Of a DNA stretch of 64,000 bases, positions 34,175 through 43,691 are shown piece after piece; within the stretch, counting starts at the first letter, position 1; every line of letters starts with the position of its first letter. Below the pieces are notes generated by a model. It had not been told where the DNA came from. It did not search any database and saw only the letters and a list, made by a program, of their open reading frames with translations. A program made the translations under genes and the position numbers. This stretch comes from Geminisphaera colitermitum TAV2 (GTDB lineage Bacteria; Verrucomicrobiota; Verrucomicrobiia; Opitutales; Opitutaceae), in NCBI RefSeq assembly GCF_000171235.2, contig NZ_ABEA03000019.1, forward strand, positions 29,809 to 93,808, read 5' to 3'.

Positions 34175-36976
34175 ATGAAACTCACCCAATGCCTTTTCGC
34201 GTCCACACTCGCCGCGTGTTTCGCCGCCCCCCCCTCGCACGCCGCCGAAGTCGCGGAGCAACCGATGGTCTGGGCGCATTACACACCCTGGCACACGCCG
34301 CTCAATTCATCAATCTCCGCGTATTCGTATTACAACTACCCCATTTTCCACTCCACCGGTTTCGAGAAAAACGACTACGCCGCCGAGTTCCAGCAGGCCA
34401 AATCTCAAGGCATCGACGGCTTCCTTGTTGACGTCGTTTTTCAAAAAAAAGGCCGACCCGCCTTTGACGACTTTGTGCGCAAAATGCTGCAAGCCGCCGA
34501 AGGCTCCGGCTTCCAGATCGGCCTCTGCCTCGACGTAAAAACCACCGTTGAAACCCAAGTCCGCGAACTCTCCCGAATGCTCTCCGATTACGGCGCGCAC
34601 CCCAATTACCCGCGCCACAACGACCGGCCCATTGTCGCCACCTACACATGGGGAAAATGGACGCCGCAAGACTGGGCCGACATCCGCGCAGGACTCCAGT
34701 CCGCGGGACACAACATCCATCTGATCGCCAACGTTGACCCCAATTACGCGCAACTGAAACGCGACTGGCTCGACTCCTACGCCCCGCACTTTGACACCGC
34801 CTACAGCTTCGGCCTCGCCGGCATCAACGGCATGCCCCGCCAGCAAATGGCCGACCTCATTGCCGACGCCGCCCACGCTCACGGCAAAACCTACATGGCG
34901 ACCCTTTACCCCGGCTACTACGGCGCATGGCTCAACGGACGAAACGATTTTTACCAACCCCACCGCGGCTTCGATCAACTCCACGACACCTACCTCGCCA
35001 TCCGCCAAAAACGCGACCACTGGCTGCACTTCACCACATGGAACGACCACGACGAAACCAGCGTGCTCCCCATGCTTTTTACCCCCGCCAATCCCCGCAT
35101 CACCAAAGCCTACAGCGATGCCTTCAAGAACATCCCGCCCACATCGACGAAACCGGAAATCTGCCTCGCCTATCACCGCGAAGAAATACCCGGCACCCTG
35201 CTGCGAATCGAAGCCCTCACCCTGCCCTCGCTCGCCCCGCATCCGACCGCCATCGTGAGCGGCCACCTGCTCGACCAGACGGGAAACCCCGTCGCCACAC
35301 TGGAACCCCGGACACTCGCAACCCGCCAGTTTGACCGCGCCGAATGGCTCATCCCGACCGGCCACCTCGCCCACACGCCCGCGCTCACACCAAGGATCAC
35401 CATCGACAGCCGCAACCCCGGCGACGTCGCCCACACCGCCAGTCTTCCACCCATCCTGCTCGTCAACGGTTGGCATCAAAACACCGTCACGGTAAAAGTC
35501 CCCGTCAATGAGTGCATCGACATTCCCAATACACTCACCATCCGCTCCAACACGGACACGCCAGAAAACGGACTCTTGGACGCCGAGATTTCATTCGCCT
35601 ATTCCAACGCCACCACGGTCCCCCATGAGGCGGACGAAATCGCCAGCATCACCCTGTTTCGCAACGACCGTCCTCTCGCAGTCTTCAATGCAACGACCGA
35701 GGGGAAACACTTGTTTAACCTCAACATTTCAGGGAAAGCCGGCTGGGAAGTGAAACTCGAAGACGGAGCCATACTGAATGCCGTCCGCAAGTTTTCCGAA
35801 AAAAACTCACCCACATTTACCTGGCACGCAGGAGGCGCTAAATCCTCACCGACGCCGATCCAACTCCCCGCGGGACTCCTCTGCTCCATCACTCCCAACA
35901 CCCAGCTGACCCTTTCAGTGAAGGGAAACGAACCACTCACTCTGACTGCGCAAGACCTGAACAAGCGTGAACTCATCCAACTTAAAAACCTCACCATCAC
36001 CGCCTCGCCAGTCGATGCCACAGTCCAAAACCACGCCCCACTCGCGGAACAAAACGGGCACCACCGCATCACGATCCTGACCCGCCCGCCCCGCATCTCC
36101 GATATGTTTTATGTTCGTTACGAAACCACACGCGGCAAAGTCGCCCTGTCGCGCATCGTGCACCCCTTCTCACCGACTGGAAAAATCGTACCGGCAAACC
36201 TGATACAAACATCCATCAATCTGGAAACATCTTCAGGCGGCACCGGCATGCCTGGGGAAAACGAATACCTCACCCCCCGCGACCAAATCCCCTTTGCCTC
36301 TCCAGTCGTCATCAAAACCCGGATACCGCTGGAAACCGTGCGCGCAGGTCGCTGGACATTTGACAACGCAGGCAGCGATTCACTCGGCGACATGCCCGTC
36401 ACCATCCCCCCCGGCATGTTGATCCCCGACGAAAGCGGAACCGGCAGCGTGTTGCAACTGGACGGCAGCCATCCGCTAAAAATGCGCCTTCGCACCTGGC
36501 CGATTGGCAACACCACTGTTGATTTCCGACTCAACCCGGCTCCCGGCGTCACCAAGCCGCAATCCGTCATTGGCCGCTCCGGCTGGAGTGATGCAATTAA
36601 CATCAACCTCCTGTCAGACGGTCGCGTTGAAGTCGTGCGTGATGGGGATAGGCACAAAAATGTTCGCAAAGAAACCTTGGTCAGCAAAACCCCGCTCGTA
36701 TTCGGAAAGTGGACACGCTTGCGCGTCACCAACGACAGTCTCGCCTTGCGCATCTACATCGATGGACGGCTTGATTCGGAGTCTTCCCTATCGCCTGCCC
36801 GGAGTTACGGAAACTCCACTTGGTACATCGGTGGTGGTCACGAAGCCGGAATCAAATCCGGATATGCCAATTACCGTGGCAAGATCGATGACCTGACCGT
36901 CTGCGGCGCGGCCTTCGCTCCGGACGATCCGGATTTTCCTTCGATCACCCATGCCACTGACGGTGGAAAATTCTGA
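34175..36976 (+). CDS. Secreted GH71-like hydrolase with C-terminal LamG-like domain
   Basis: 933 aa from ATG 34175, with signal peptide about 1-24 (FASTLAACFAAPPSHAA). The catalytic domain (about 30-330) begins VWAHYTPWHTP, has QGIDGFLVDVVF (barrel strand with Asp), and ends with HFTTWNDHDET (about 286-295), text shared by GH71 endo-1,3-alpha-glucanases and GH99-like proteins. The middle is beta-rich (340-740). The C-terminal 190 residues form a LamG-like module (DFRLNP, WTRLRVTNDSLALRIYIDGR, GKIDDLTVCG). It probably degrades an alpha-glucan outside the cell. It is downstream of the prepilin-like gene by 48 bp, so likely in one operon under the LacI regulator. A C10 run precedes the gene. 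Confidence 0.7.
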   Translation: MKLTQCLFASTLAACFAAPPSHAAEVAEQPMVWAHYTPWHTPLNSSISAYSYYNYPIFHSTGFEKNDYAAEFQQAKSQGIDGFLVDVVFQKKGRPAFDDFVRKMLQAAEGSGFQIGLCLDVKTTVETQVRELSRMLSDYGAHPNYPRHNDRPIVATYTWGKWTPQDWADIRAGLQSAGHNIHLIANVDPNYAQLKRDWLDSYAPHFDTAYSFGLAGINGMPRQQMADLIADAAHAHGKTYMATLYPGYYGAWLNGRNDFYQPHRGFDQLHDTYLAIRQKRDHWLHFTTWNDHDETSVLPMLFTPANPRITKAYSDAFKNIPPTSTKPEICLAYHREEIPGTLLRIEALTLPSLAPHPTAIVSGHLLDQTGNPVATLEPRTLATRQFDRAEWLIPTGHLAHTPALTPRITIDSRNPGDVAHTASLPPILLVNGWHQNTVTVKVPVNECIDIPNTLTIRSNTDTPENGLLDAEISFAYSNATTVPHEADEIASITLFRNDRPLAVFNATTEGKHLFNLNISGKAGWEVKLEDGAILNAVRKFSEKNSPTFTWHAGGAKSSPTPIQLPAGLLCSITPNTQLTLSVKGNEPLTLTAQDLNKRELIQLKNLTITASPVDATVQNHAPLAEQNGHHRITILTRPPRISDMFYVRYETTRGKVALSRIVHPFSPTGKIVPANLIQTSINLETSSGGTGMPGENEYLTPRDQIPFASPVVIKTRIPLETVRAGRWTFDNAGSDSLGDMPVTIPPGMLIPDESGTGSVLQLDGSHPLKMRLRTWPIGNTTVDFRLNPAPGVTKPQSVIGRSGWSDAININLLSDGRVEVVRDGDRHKNVRKETLVSKTPLVFGKWTRLRVTNDSLALRIYIDGRLDSESSLSPARSYGNSTWYIGGGHEAGIKSGYANYRGKIDDLTVCGAAFAPDDPDFPSITHATDGGKF

Positions 36977-37013
36977 CCATCTCCATCTGCCGCCACTCGT
37001 CATCGCATCGTGC

Positions 37014-37967
37014 TCACTCCCCTGCCCCGCCCGCCTTCGCTGCAATTTCCTCACCATCCTGACTCACCAATGAATGCATCACCTCGCGGCAAATGCTGAA
37101 AAACAGGCTCTCCGCGAAGTTCAGATTGCGCCCCTTCGCGTAGAGCAGCCCCCAGCGACGCCGCAGTTGCCGCCGCCCCAGAGGAAGCGCCGTCAGGTGG
37201 CCACGCTCGATCTCCGACGCCACCACCCAGCGCGGCAGGATGCCCACCCCCATGTCCAGATTCACAAACCGTTTGATCGCCTCCTCGTTCGCAATCTCGA
37301 TGAACGGCTTCAGCGTCAGCTTCTCCTTCCGAAAATAATCCTCGATCAACGCATACGTCTCCTCGTCCGCCTCCGAGATGATGAACTTGCCGTCCGGAAC
37401 CTCCTCGCGCGGCACATGGCGCTTGATGGCCCACGGATGCAGCGGATGCACGATGAATTGCAACGTGTCCGCCGCCAGAAACCTGAACTCCAGCCCGGCG
37501 CGGCCCGGCGTTTCAAGCGTCACCGCAAAATCGATACGATCCGCCGCGATGGAGTCCGCCGCCTGCCGCGCCGTGCATGGCTCGATGCGGATCGTATGAT
37601 CGGGAAAACTCTCGCGGAACTCCCGCAGCACCGGCGGCAGAATGAACTGGCACGCCGTAGTGGATGCTCCGATACGCACACGCCGCTGCCCCGGGTCCGC
37701 GATCGCTCCCGCGCGCGCCCGCAACGACTCCATCCCCGCCAGGATCGCCTGCGCCTCCGGCAGCAGCGCCTCGCCCGCCGGCGTCAGCTTCATGCTCCGC
37801 GATGTCCGCTCAAACAACACGCATCCCAGGTCCGCCTCCATCGCCTTGAGCGCATGGCTGACTGCCGATGGCGTCATGCGCAGTTCATTGGCAACACGGC
37901 TCATATTAAGCAGCCGCGCCAGCATCACATAGAGGCGTAGTTGATGGCTTTCGATTACAGGTTGCAT
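37014..37967 (-). CDS. LysR-family transcriptional regulator
   Basis: 317 aa from ATG 37967 (MQPVIESHQLRLYVMLARLL), preferred to a start 16 codons upstream. The winged helix is at about 8-65 with LNMSRVANELRMTPSAVSHA and LGCVLFERTSRSMKLTPAGE. The effector-binding domain (about 90-300) contains VRIGASTTACQFILPPVL and DMGVGILPRWVV. It is convergent with the GH71-like gene, 37 bp apart; its target is not visible. The birA-side neighbour is on the same strand but 85 bp away. Confidence 0.9.
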   Translation of the reverse strand: MQPVIESHQLRLYVMLARLLNMSRVANELRMTPSAVSHALKAMEADLGCVLFERTSRSMKLTPAGEALLPEAQAILAGMESLRARAGAIADPGQRRVRIGASTTACQFILPPVLREFRESFPDHTIRIEPCTARQAADSIAADRIDFAVTLETPGRAGLEFRFLAADTLQFIVHPLHPWAIKRHVPREEVPDGKFIISEADEETYALIEDYFRKEKLTLKPFIEIANEEAIKRFVNLDMGVGILPRWVVASEIERGHLTALPLGRRQLRRRWGLLYAKGRNLNFAESLFFSICREVMHSLVSQDGEEIAAKAGGAGE

Positions 37968-38051
37968 GCTGGGTGGAAGCCACGCCAGAAGCAGGTTGAA
38001 GTCCAAAACCCACACGTTCCGCTCATCTTTGAATTTTACATCAAGCTGGTT

Positions 38052-39239
38052 TTAGGGAACTTCACATTTCTGGCTTTTTTCCAGCGTCACTTCGCCCGCG
38101 CGGAAGCGTTCGATGCCGCCCATCGGCGTTCGCACCAGCAGGCAACCTTCATCGTCCACGCCCATCGCGGTTCCGGGGGTGCGCGTGTCGCCCTGCAACA
38201 CCGCCACGGGGCGGCCTCGGAGGAGGTCGTGCTTGTTCCACAGGTCGGCAAAGGTGTCGCGGTGCGCGTCCGCGACAAATTGTTCGTATGCCTCCAGCAC
38301 GCGCGCCACCAGCGCGAGGGCAAAACGGTTGATCTCCACCGGCACGTTGGCGTGCTCCGAGATCGACACGGCGCGCGCCGCAATCTCCGGCGGCCAGCCT
38401 TCGGGCGGGGGTTGCAGGTTGAGGCCGAGCCCCAGCACCAGGTCGCGTATCTGGTCGGCGTCCATCCGCGCCTCGGTGAGAATGCCCCCCGCCTTGCGTC
38501 CGTCGAGCAGCAGGTCGTTGGGCCACTTGATCCCGATCTTCGCCGCTCCCGCCGGCCCCGGCGCGATGCGGCAAAAATCCGCGACGAATTCGCAGATGTT
38601 GACGCCCATCCACAGGGAGAAGGGTTGCATCCGCGCGGGCTCCACCCGCGGGCGAAATCCAAAACTGCAATACAGGTTGCCCGCCACGCCGCTGTGCCAT
38701 ACGCGCCCGAAGCGTCCGCGGCCTTTCGTCTGCCGTCGCGCCATCACAACCAGCGGCGCGGCCTCGCCTGCCGTCAAACGTCGCGCGGCTTCGTCGTTGG
38801 TGCTGTCCACCTCGTCGAGCAGGTGGAGAGAGGCAAATGCGGAATTGGCGGCGGGTGTTGCGGAGGTTTCGCATTCCGCATTCCGAAGGGCTTCGATCAG
38901 CGCCGGGCTCAGTCCCTGCGAATGCGGCGCGAGTCGGTAGCCTTTGGAATGCAGGCTCTCGAAAACGACTCCTTGCTCGCGCAGTTTTTCCATGTGTTGC
39001 CACACGGATACGCGGCTTACGCCGAGTTCACGGGCGAGGGTTTCGCCTGAGACGACGTCGGGGGCGGCTTGGAGCAATGCGCGCAAGATCACTTGCTCGG
39101 GACGCACATCCGGCGTGGCGCGGGCGTCCCGCCCGCTCTGAATCAGAAGATGAAAGCCCAAATCCCCCTGAAGCGGGCGGGACGCCCGCGCCACTTCGGA
39201 AGCGGGTGGGACGCCCGCGCCACTTTTCCCAGTGCTCAC
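38052..39239 (-). CDS. birA: Biotin-[acetyl-CoA-carboxylase] ligase with N-terminal HTH
   Basis: 395 aa. The catalytic domain has the biotin/ATP motif TKGRGRFGRVWHSGVAGNLY (about 167-186), then IGIKWPNDLLLDGRKAGGIL. The N-terminal HTH (about 45-105: ILRALLQAAPDVVSGETLAR, SRVSVWQHMEKLREQG) would repress biotin genes. The first 47 residues (SGAGVPPASEV, SGRDARATPDV) are not BirA-like: they are encoded by three REP-like palindromes (39115-39223). The true ancestral start was probably near VRPEQVILRA. Ligase activity is expected to be kept. Confidence 0.9.
   Translation of the reverse strand: MSTGKSGAGVPPASEVARASRPLQGDLGFHLLIQSGRDARATPDVRPEQVILRALLQAAPDVVSGETLARELGVSRVSVWQHMEKLREQGVVFESLHSKGYRLAPHSQGLSPALIEALRNAECETSATPAANSAFASLHLLDEVDSTNDEAARRLTAGEAAPLVVMARRQTKGRGRFGRVWHSGVAGNLYCSFGFRPRVEPARMQPFSLWMGVNICEFVADFCRIAPGPAGAAKIGIKWPNDLLLDGRKAGGILTEARMDADQIRDLVLGLGLNLQPPPEGWPPEIAARAVSISEHANVPVEINRFALALVARVLEAYEQFVADAHRDTFADLWNKHDLLRGRPVAVLQGDTRTPGTAMGVDDEGCLLVRTPMGGIERFRAGEVTLEKSQKCEVP
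39115..39223. repeat. Cluster of three REP-like palindromes in the birA 5' end
   Basis: GCGCGGGCGTCCCGCCCGC-type word at 39118-39136, and inverted copies at 39173-39194 and 39202-39223. The family recurs at 12178, 16234, 47814, 47953 and 48065. Confidence 0.85.
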
Positions 39240-40258
39240 GCCCTGCCCTCCCCTTGCGCTGCGTCTGTCGCGTCCGCGGGACGCCAGTCGAGCCCGATGT
39301 CCACCCAGGTGCTTTGATGCACCGGCGCGCCCGTCGAGACAAAGTCCACGCCGAGCCGCGCGTAGTCGGGCAGGTTTTTGAGTGTGATGCCGCCGCTCGC
39401 CTCGGTGAAGGCGCGCCCGCCGATCAGGGCAACGGCTTCCGCGATCCGGGCCGGCGGGAAATTGTCGAGCAGGATGACGTCGGCGCCCGCCGCGAGCACC
39501 GGCGGGATTTGGTCGAGGCGGTCCACTTCCACCTCCACCGGCAGTTCGGGCGCGTGCGTCCGGGCCCGCGCCACGGCGGCGGCAAGGTCGTCGTCGGAAC
39601 CGAGCAACGCGAGGTGATTGTCCTTGAGCATCACGCGGTCGAAGAGGCCGAGCCGGTGGTTCCAGCCGCCGCCGCAGCCCACCGCGTATTTTTCCAGCAC
39701 GCGGTAGCCGGGCGTGGTCTTGCGCGTATCGAGCAACCGGGTACGCGTGCCGGCGTTGCCTGCGTCGGCGTTGCCCGCAAGCGCGTCGGCGTAGAGTCGC
39801 GTCTGGGTGGCGACGCCGGAGAGACGTTGCAGGAAATTGAGGATCACCCGTTCCGCCGCCAGCAGCACGCGCGGGTCGCCTTCCAGCGTCGCCATGACGC
39901 CGCCGCGCGCCACCCGGTCGCCATCACGCACGCGCAGTTGCGCGCTGGTTCGTCCCCCCCCCCCCCCCCCCCCCCCTGCCCTGCCGTCATCGGCATATAC
40001 CGACAGGATCAAGGGCAGCAGGGGCAGGCCGCAGGCCACGATTTCCTGCCTCGCCACCAAATCCGCCCGGCCTGAGCGCGGCGCAGTGGCGAGCGATGCC
40101 GTGGATTGGTCGCCCGTGCGCGCCGGTTTGCGCAGCAGGCCAAGGCCCGCGAGGTCTTCGTCGCGCGCCATCACGACGAGGCGGCGGAGGAAGTCGGGAT
40201 CAATCTCATCCCACTGAAGGCGTTTGGCGAGGGCAGCGGCGGTGGCGGTGGTGGACAT
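39236..40258 (-). CDS. nadC: Nicotinate-nucleotide pyrophosphorylase
   Basis: 340 aa from ATG 40258, against about 280-300 usual. It turns quinolinate and PRPP into nicotinate mononucleotide in NAD synthesis. Motifs: LNFLQRLSGVATQTRLY, RLLDTRKTTPGYRVLEKYAV (PRPP/quinolinate site), GGGWNHRLGLFDRVMLKDNH, VEVEVDRLDQIP, VILLDNFPPARIAEAV and ASGGITLKNLPDYARLGVD. An eight-Gly run (about 95-102) comes from C23 on the + strand (39954-39976), in a surface loop of the N-terminal domain. The gene overlaps birA by 4 nt. Confidence 0.95.
   Translation of the reverse strand: MSTTATAAALAKRLQWDEIDPDFLRRLVVMARDEDLAGLGLLRKPARTGDQSTASLATAPRSGRADLVARQEIVACGLPLLPLILSVYADDGRAGGGGGGGGRTSAQLRVRDGDRVARGGVMATLEGDPRVLLAAERVILNFLQRLSGVATQTRLYADALAGNADAGNAGTRTRLLDTRKTTPGYRVLEKYAVGCGGGWNHRLGLFDRVMLKDNHLALLGSDDDLAAAVARARTHAPELPVEVEVDRLDQIPPVLAAGADVILLDNFPPARIAEAVALIGGRAFTEASGGITLKNLPDYARLGVDFVSTGAPVHQSTWVDIGLDWRPADATDAAQGEGRA
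39954..39976 (-). repeat. Poly-C tract (C23) inside nadC
   Basis: The longest homopolymer in the window. On the coding strand it is G23, encoding a glycine run. It is one of only three tracts in this list that read as G on the strand of their gene. Confidence 0.92.
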
Positions 40259-40366
40259 GCAATGGCAACGTGCATCAAGAGTCGCCCCGGCGTGAAGCTG
40301 AAAACGCAACGAGCCGGAGATACCGGGATACTGGGTCTTGACGGAATTGCGGCGCTCCGCGCCGTC

Positions 40367-40386
40367 GGCGGGTCGGGAGACCCGCC
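40367..40386. repeat. REP-like hairpin after the sensor kinase gene
   Basis: GGCGGGTC-GGGA-GACCCGCC, a perfect 8-bp stem, 4 nt beyond the kinase stop. The word GGTCGGGAGACCCGCCCTCC (40371-40390) is the same as the sequences outside both IS4 ends. It may also work as a terminator. Confidence 0.75.
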
Positions 40387-40390
40387 CTCC

Positions 40391-42379
40391 TCAAAGAACC
40401 GTCTCGCCGTCGAGCAGGGAGCGCAGGCGGCGGCTCAGAACGCCGAGGTCACACGGTTTGTCCAAAAACTCGACAGGGCCGATCTCGCGCAGTTTTTGCC
40501 GCGTCTCCGGCATGAGGCGTCCGCTCAGCACGATGACCTTGGTGGTGGGGCGTTCGCGCCGGATCGTCTTGAAAACGTCAATGCCATGCACGCGCGGCAG
40601 ATTGAGGTCGAGCAGCACGGCGTCGATCGGCAACGCGTGGTCTTCGACCGCCTGCACCGCCTCCGCTCCGTCCAGCGCCAGATGCACCGTGTAGCCCTGC
40701 TCCTCAAGCAAAGTGCCAAGCAACATGCGCAAGCTGGCCTCGTCCTCCACGACAAGGATGTTTTCGCCGCCCGCCCTTCCCGGCTTGCCGCCCGCCCCGT
40801 CCGCCTTTGCGTTCTGCGCCGCGCGCCCGTCAGCGGTCTGGATGATGGAGGCGTGGCCGGCGTCATCGGGCAGGACGGGCGAACGCGTGGCCAGGGGCAG
40901 GTAAATGCGAAATTTCGTGCCTTCGCCGGGAGCGGTGTCCACGTCGAACAGGCCCTGATGGTTGACCACCACACCATAGACCACGGCCAGGCCGAGGCCC
41001 GTGCCCGCGCGCGCCTGCTTGGTTGTGAAAAAGGGCTCGAAAATGTGTTCGCGCACCTCGGGCGTCATGCCGGTGCCGGTGTCGGCCACGGTGATCTCCA
41101 CGTAGTCCTGTTTTTCGTCGGCGCGCAGGACGGCCAGTTCCGATCCGGGGACACGCCGGGTGGCGAGGGTGAGAGCGCCGCCGTCGGGCATGGCGTCGCG
41201 GGCGTTGACGCAGAGGTTCATCAGGACCTGCTGCAATTGGTTGGGATCGGCGGCAAAGGTGGGCAGCGCCGGGTCGAGTTGCTGGCGAAACTCGATGGTG
41301 CGGGGAAAGGTCTCGGCGAGCATTTGAACGTGCTCGCCGATGAGCTGGTTGAGATTGATGAGGCTGTAGCTGACCTCGGCCTTGCGGCTGAAGGTGAGGA
41401 TCTGACGCACGAGGCCGATGGAGCGCTGCGCGGCGTTGTACGCCTCGCGCAGGTAGCGTTGCAGGGTCTCGTCCGCGGGGCCTTGCGTGAGGGACAGTTC
41501 GATAAACCCTTTGATGATGGCGAGCAGGTTGTTGAAATCATGCGCGATGCCGCCGACCAGCGTGCCGAGGCTTTCCATCTTCTGCGACTGGCGGAGTTGC
41601 TCCTCCAGATGCTTGCGCTCGGTGATGTCCACGCGCAGGCAGAGCAGGTGGGTGAGTTCGTCGGCGTGGTTGCGTATCGGGGAGACCAATACGTTTTCCC
41701 ACACGTCGGGGTTGCCCTTGTAGGAGGTGTGCAGTTCGCCGCGCCACTGGCGGCCGGCGGCCACGGTCTCGCCAAACTGCCGGTAAGCCTCCTCGGTCGG
41801 ATGACCTTCGCGGAGCACGCGGATGTCGCGCTCGAAGACTTCCTCCAGCGTGTAACCGGTGACCTGGGTGAAGCGCGGGTTGACATACTGCACGCGCCCC
41901 TCGGGTGTCGTCATGACGATGGAGATGGGAGCCTGCTCCACGGCTTGGGCGAGCTTGGAAAAATGCTCTTCACCGAGGCGCCGCCGCGTCACGTCGCGTC
42001 CGATGGAGCGCACGCCGAGCGGGTGGCCGCCGGCGTCGCGCAGCAGGGTTTCCTCCCATGAGATCCAGCGCCAGCCTTGAGCGGTGTGCCAGCGGTGCTC
42101 GCGGACGATGTGGTAGGGCGCGGCATTGATACGGGTCGCGGCCTGGCGCCAGCCGGCCACGTCGTCGGCATGGACGAGGTCACCCAGCACGAGCCCGGAG
42201 CAGTCGGAGATGCGGCGTCCGAGTTTGCGGGCAAAGGCCGAGTTGGCCGCGAGGACTCGCTCCTCGATGTCGTGGACCACCGCCAGTTCCAAGCTGTCCG
42301 CCCACGGTTCCACCCAGGGATCGGTCTCCTCATCCGAGCCAGGGATGCCAGCAGCCATGTAACCAAGGGACTTGCTCAT
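40391..42379 (-). CDS. Hybrid sensor histidine kinase (PAS-PAS-HisKA-HATPase-REC)
   Basis: 662 aa, no membrane segment. Two PAS domains (about 25-135 and 140-265, the second with [20 protein letters not shown] and [11 protein letters not shown]). His[19 protein letters not shown] (His about 290), the AHDFNN form. HATPase: [14 protein letters not shown] (N box), VADTGTGM (G1), EPFFTTK (F), [13 protein letters not shown] (G2). A receiver is at about 540-655: VVEDEA, Asp in [18 protein letters not shown]. It likely senses a soluble signal and passes phosphate within the same chain. An HDOD gene lies upstream with 96 bp between, on the same strand. Confidence 0.93.
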   Translation of the reverse strand: MSKSLGYMAAGIPGSDEETDPWVEPWADSLELAVVHDIEERVLAANSAFARKLGRRISDCSGLVLGDLVHADDVAGWRQAATRINAAPYHIVREHRWHTAQGWRWISWEETLLRDAGGHPLGVRSIGRDVTRRRLGEEHFSKLAQAVEQAPISIVMTTPEGRVQYVNPRFTQVTGYTLEEVFERDIRVLREGHPTEEAYRQFGETVAAGRQWRGELHTSYKGNPDVWENVLVSPIRNHADELTHLLCLRVDITERKHLEEQLRQSQKMESLGTLVGGIAHDFNNLLAIIKGFIELSLTQGPADETLQRYLREAYNAAQRSIGLVRQILTFSRKAEVSYSLINLNQLIGEHVQMLAETFPRTIEFRQQLDPALPTFAADPNQLQQVLMNLCVNARDAMPDGGALTLATRRVPGSELAVLRADEKQDYVEITVADTGTGMTPEVREHIFEPFFTTKQARAGTGLGLAVVYGVVVNHQGLFDVDTAPGEGTKFRIYLPLATRSPVLPDDAGHASIIQTADGRAAQNAKADGAGGKPGRAGGENILVVEDEASLRMLLGTLLEEQGYTVHLALDGAEAVQAVEDHALPIDAVLLDLNLPRVHGIDVFKTIRRERPTTKVIVLSGRLMPETRQKLREIGPVEFLDKPCDLGVLSRRLRSLLDGETVL

Positions 42380-42475
42380 GTTCGTGATCTTCGCGGAATA
42401 ATGGGGGGCGTAGACGGGTTGAATGAAGGCGTGGTCAGAGGGTGGACGGTGGAAAGAGCGGGGGCGGGCGATGCG

Positions 42476-43414
42476 TCAGATCATGCCGCTAAGGATGAAG
42501 GGCAGGCGTTGCACACTGTTGGATAATGCCGCGCGAGCCAAGCGTGAAGCGCGTTCGCCTTCGCCGTAAAGAATACGCCAGCCGGGCAACCGCTCCCATT
42601 CGTCGGGGGCGAGGGAGGGCACGTTTTCAAAGCCGCCGCGGATGCCGGACTGGCGCACAAGTTGATCGGCCACCTGCACGGCGGCGGCGCAAAAGGCGTG
42701 TTCGGGCGCGGATGCCGGGTCGTTGTGGTAGAGCACGGCTTCGACCACTTCCTTGGAGAGTTGGTGGCGTTGCAGATAATAGCCGCCGACGCGGGCGTGG
42801 TCCCAGCCGATGAGGGTGCGCTCGACTTGACAGACTTCGGCGGTGTCGGCGCAGGCGCGCACGGCGATTTCGGCAAACTCGTCGGGAAATGTCGTGGCGA
42901 GCACCACTTTGCCAACGTTGTGCAACAATCCGATAATGTAGTCCATGTCGTCGTCGATGGAGAGCGTGGTGGTGCTCAGGATCTCGCGCGTCATGATGCC
43001 CGAGCCGATGCAGTGTTTCCACAATTCGCGCCACGGGAGGCCGAGCTTGGATTCGCCGATGCGTTGCATGTCCTCGATCACCGGCGTGGCCATCGACAGT
43101 TCACGTATCTGCCGGATGCCGAGAAAGAGCACCGCCTCCTCGATGTCGTTGACCTTGGCGCTAAGGCCGAAAAATACGCTGTTGACCATGCGCAGGAGGC
43201 GGGCCGTGAGCGAGGGGTCGCGGCGGATGACCTCGGCGATTTGCGCCGTGTAGCTGCGCTCGGAGTTGACGACGCGCTCAAGGTCCTTGTTGACGCTTTG
43301 CAGGGAGGCGAGTTTGGGGCACGCGTCGATGCGCCGCCGGATTTCATCGTCCGTGTACGGTGCCCCGTGAACGGCGGGAGGGGAGTGGGTTGGAGCCGGG
43401 TGAGAGGTCGTCAT
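42476..43414 (-). CDS. HDOD-domain protein
   Basis: 312 aa. The HDOD region (about 25-220) shows DPSLTARLLRMVNSVFFGLS, EEAVLFLGIRQIRELSMATP and the HDOD-like histidine positions of FLHD are not strict: IIGLLHNVGKVVLATTFPDE, LIGWDHARVGGYYLQRHQLS and VEAVLYHNDPASA are all present. HDOD proteins resemble HD phosphohydrolases without always keeping activity and act in signalling or motility. It lies upstream of the hybrid kinase gene in the same direction, so the two may work together. Confidence 0.85.
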   Translation of the reverse strand: MTTSHPAPTHSPPAVHGAPYTDDEIRRRIDACPKLASLQSVNKDLERVVNSERSYTAQIAEVIRRDPSLTARLLRMVNSVFFGLSAKVNDIEEAVLFLGIRQIRELSMATPVIEDMQRIGESKLGLPWRELWKHCIGSGIMTREILSTTTLSIDDDMDYIIGLLHNVGKVVLATTFPDEFAEIAVRACADTAEVCQVERTLIGWDHARVGGYYLQRHQLSKEVVEAVLYHNDPASAPEHAFCAAAVQVADQLVRQSGIRGGFENVPSLAPDEWERLPGWRILYGEGERASRLARAALSNSVQRLPFILSGMI

Positions 43415-43691
43415 GGATGTCGTGCGCGCGATTTTTTTCTGGTTTCCTAATCGGAGCGCCGTGCGGGAGGTTTAGCAGAATGCAGGTTTTGCATGAAAAA
43501 ACCGGCGCAAGCCCGGGGACGCCGCGACAGGGTCAGGTCCACCGGTCCGCTTTATTGCGCGCCCCGACTATGCTGGCAGGACAGGTGTTCGCCCCTGCGT
43601 TTTGCCAGCGGCATCCTCGGCCCGGAGCGGCCAATGGACGCCGATGAAGTAATTTTTATCCGATCCAATCCGATCCGATCCAAAGGAGCCA

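Noticed and set aside
40106..42061. 651-codon + strand frame over the sensor kinase
   Set aside because: Opposite to a kinase with all catalytic boxes; no recognisable domain in the + reading.
43659..43683. ATCCGATCC tandem words before psd's 3' end
   Set aside because: Too short and irregular to treat as a functional site; possibly another short-word repeat.
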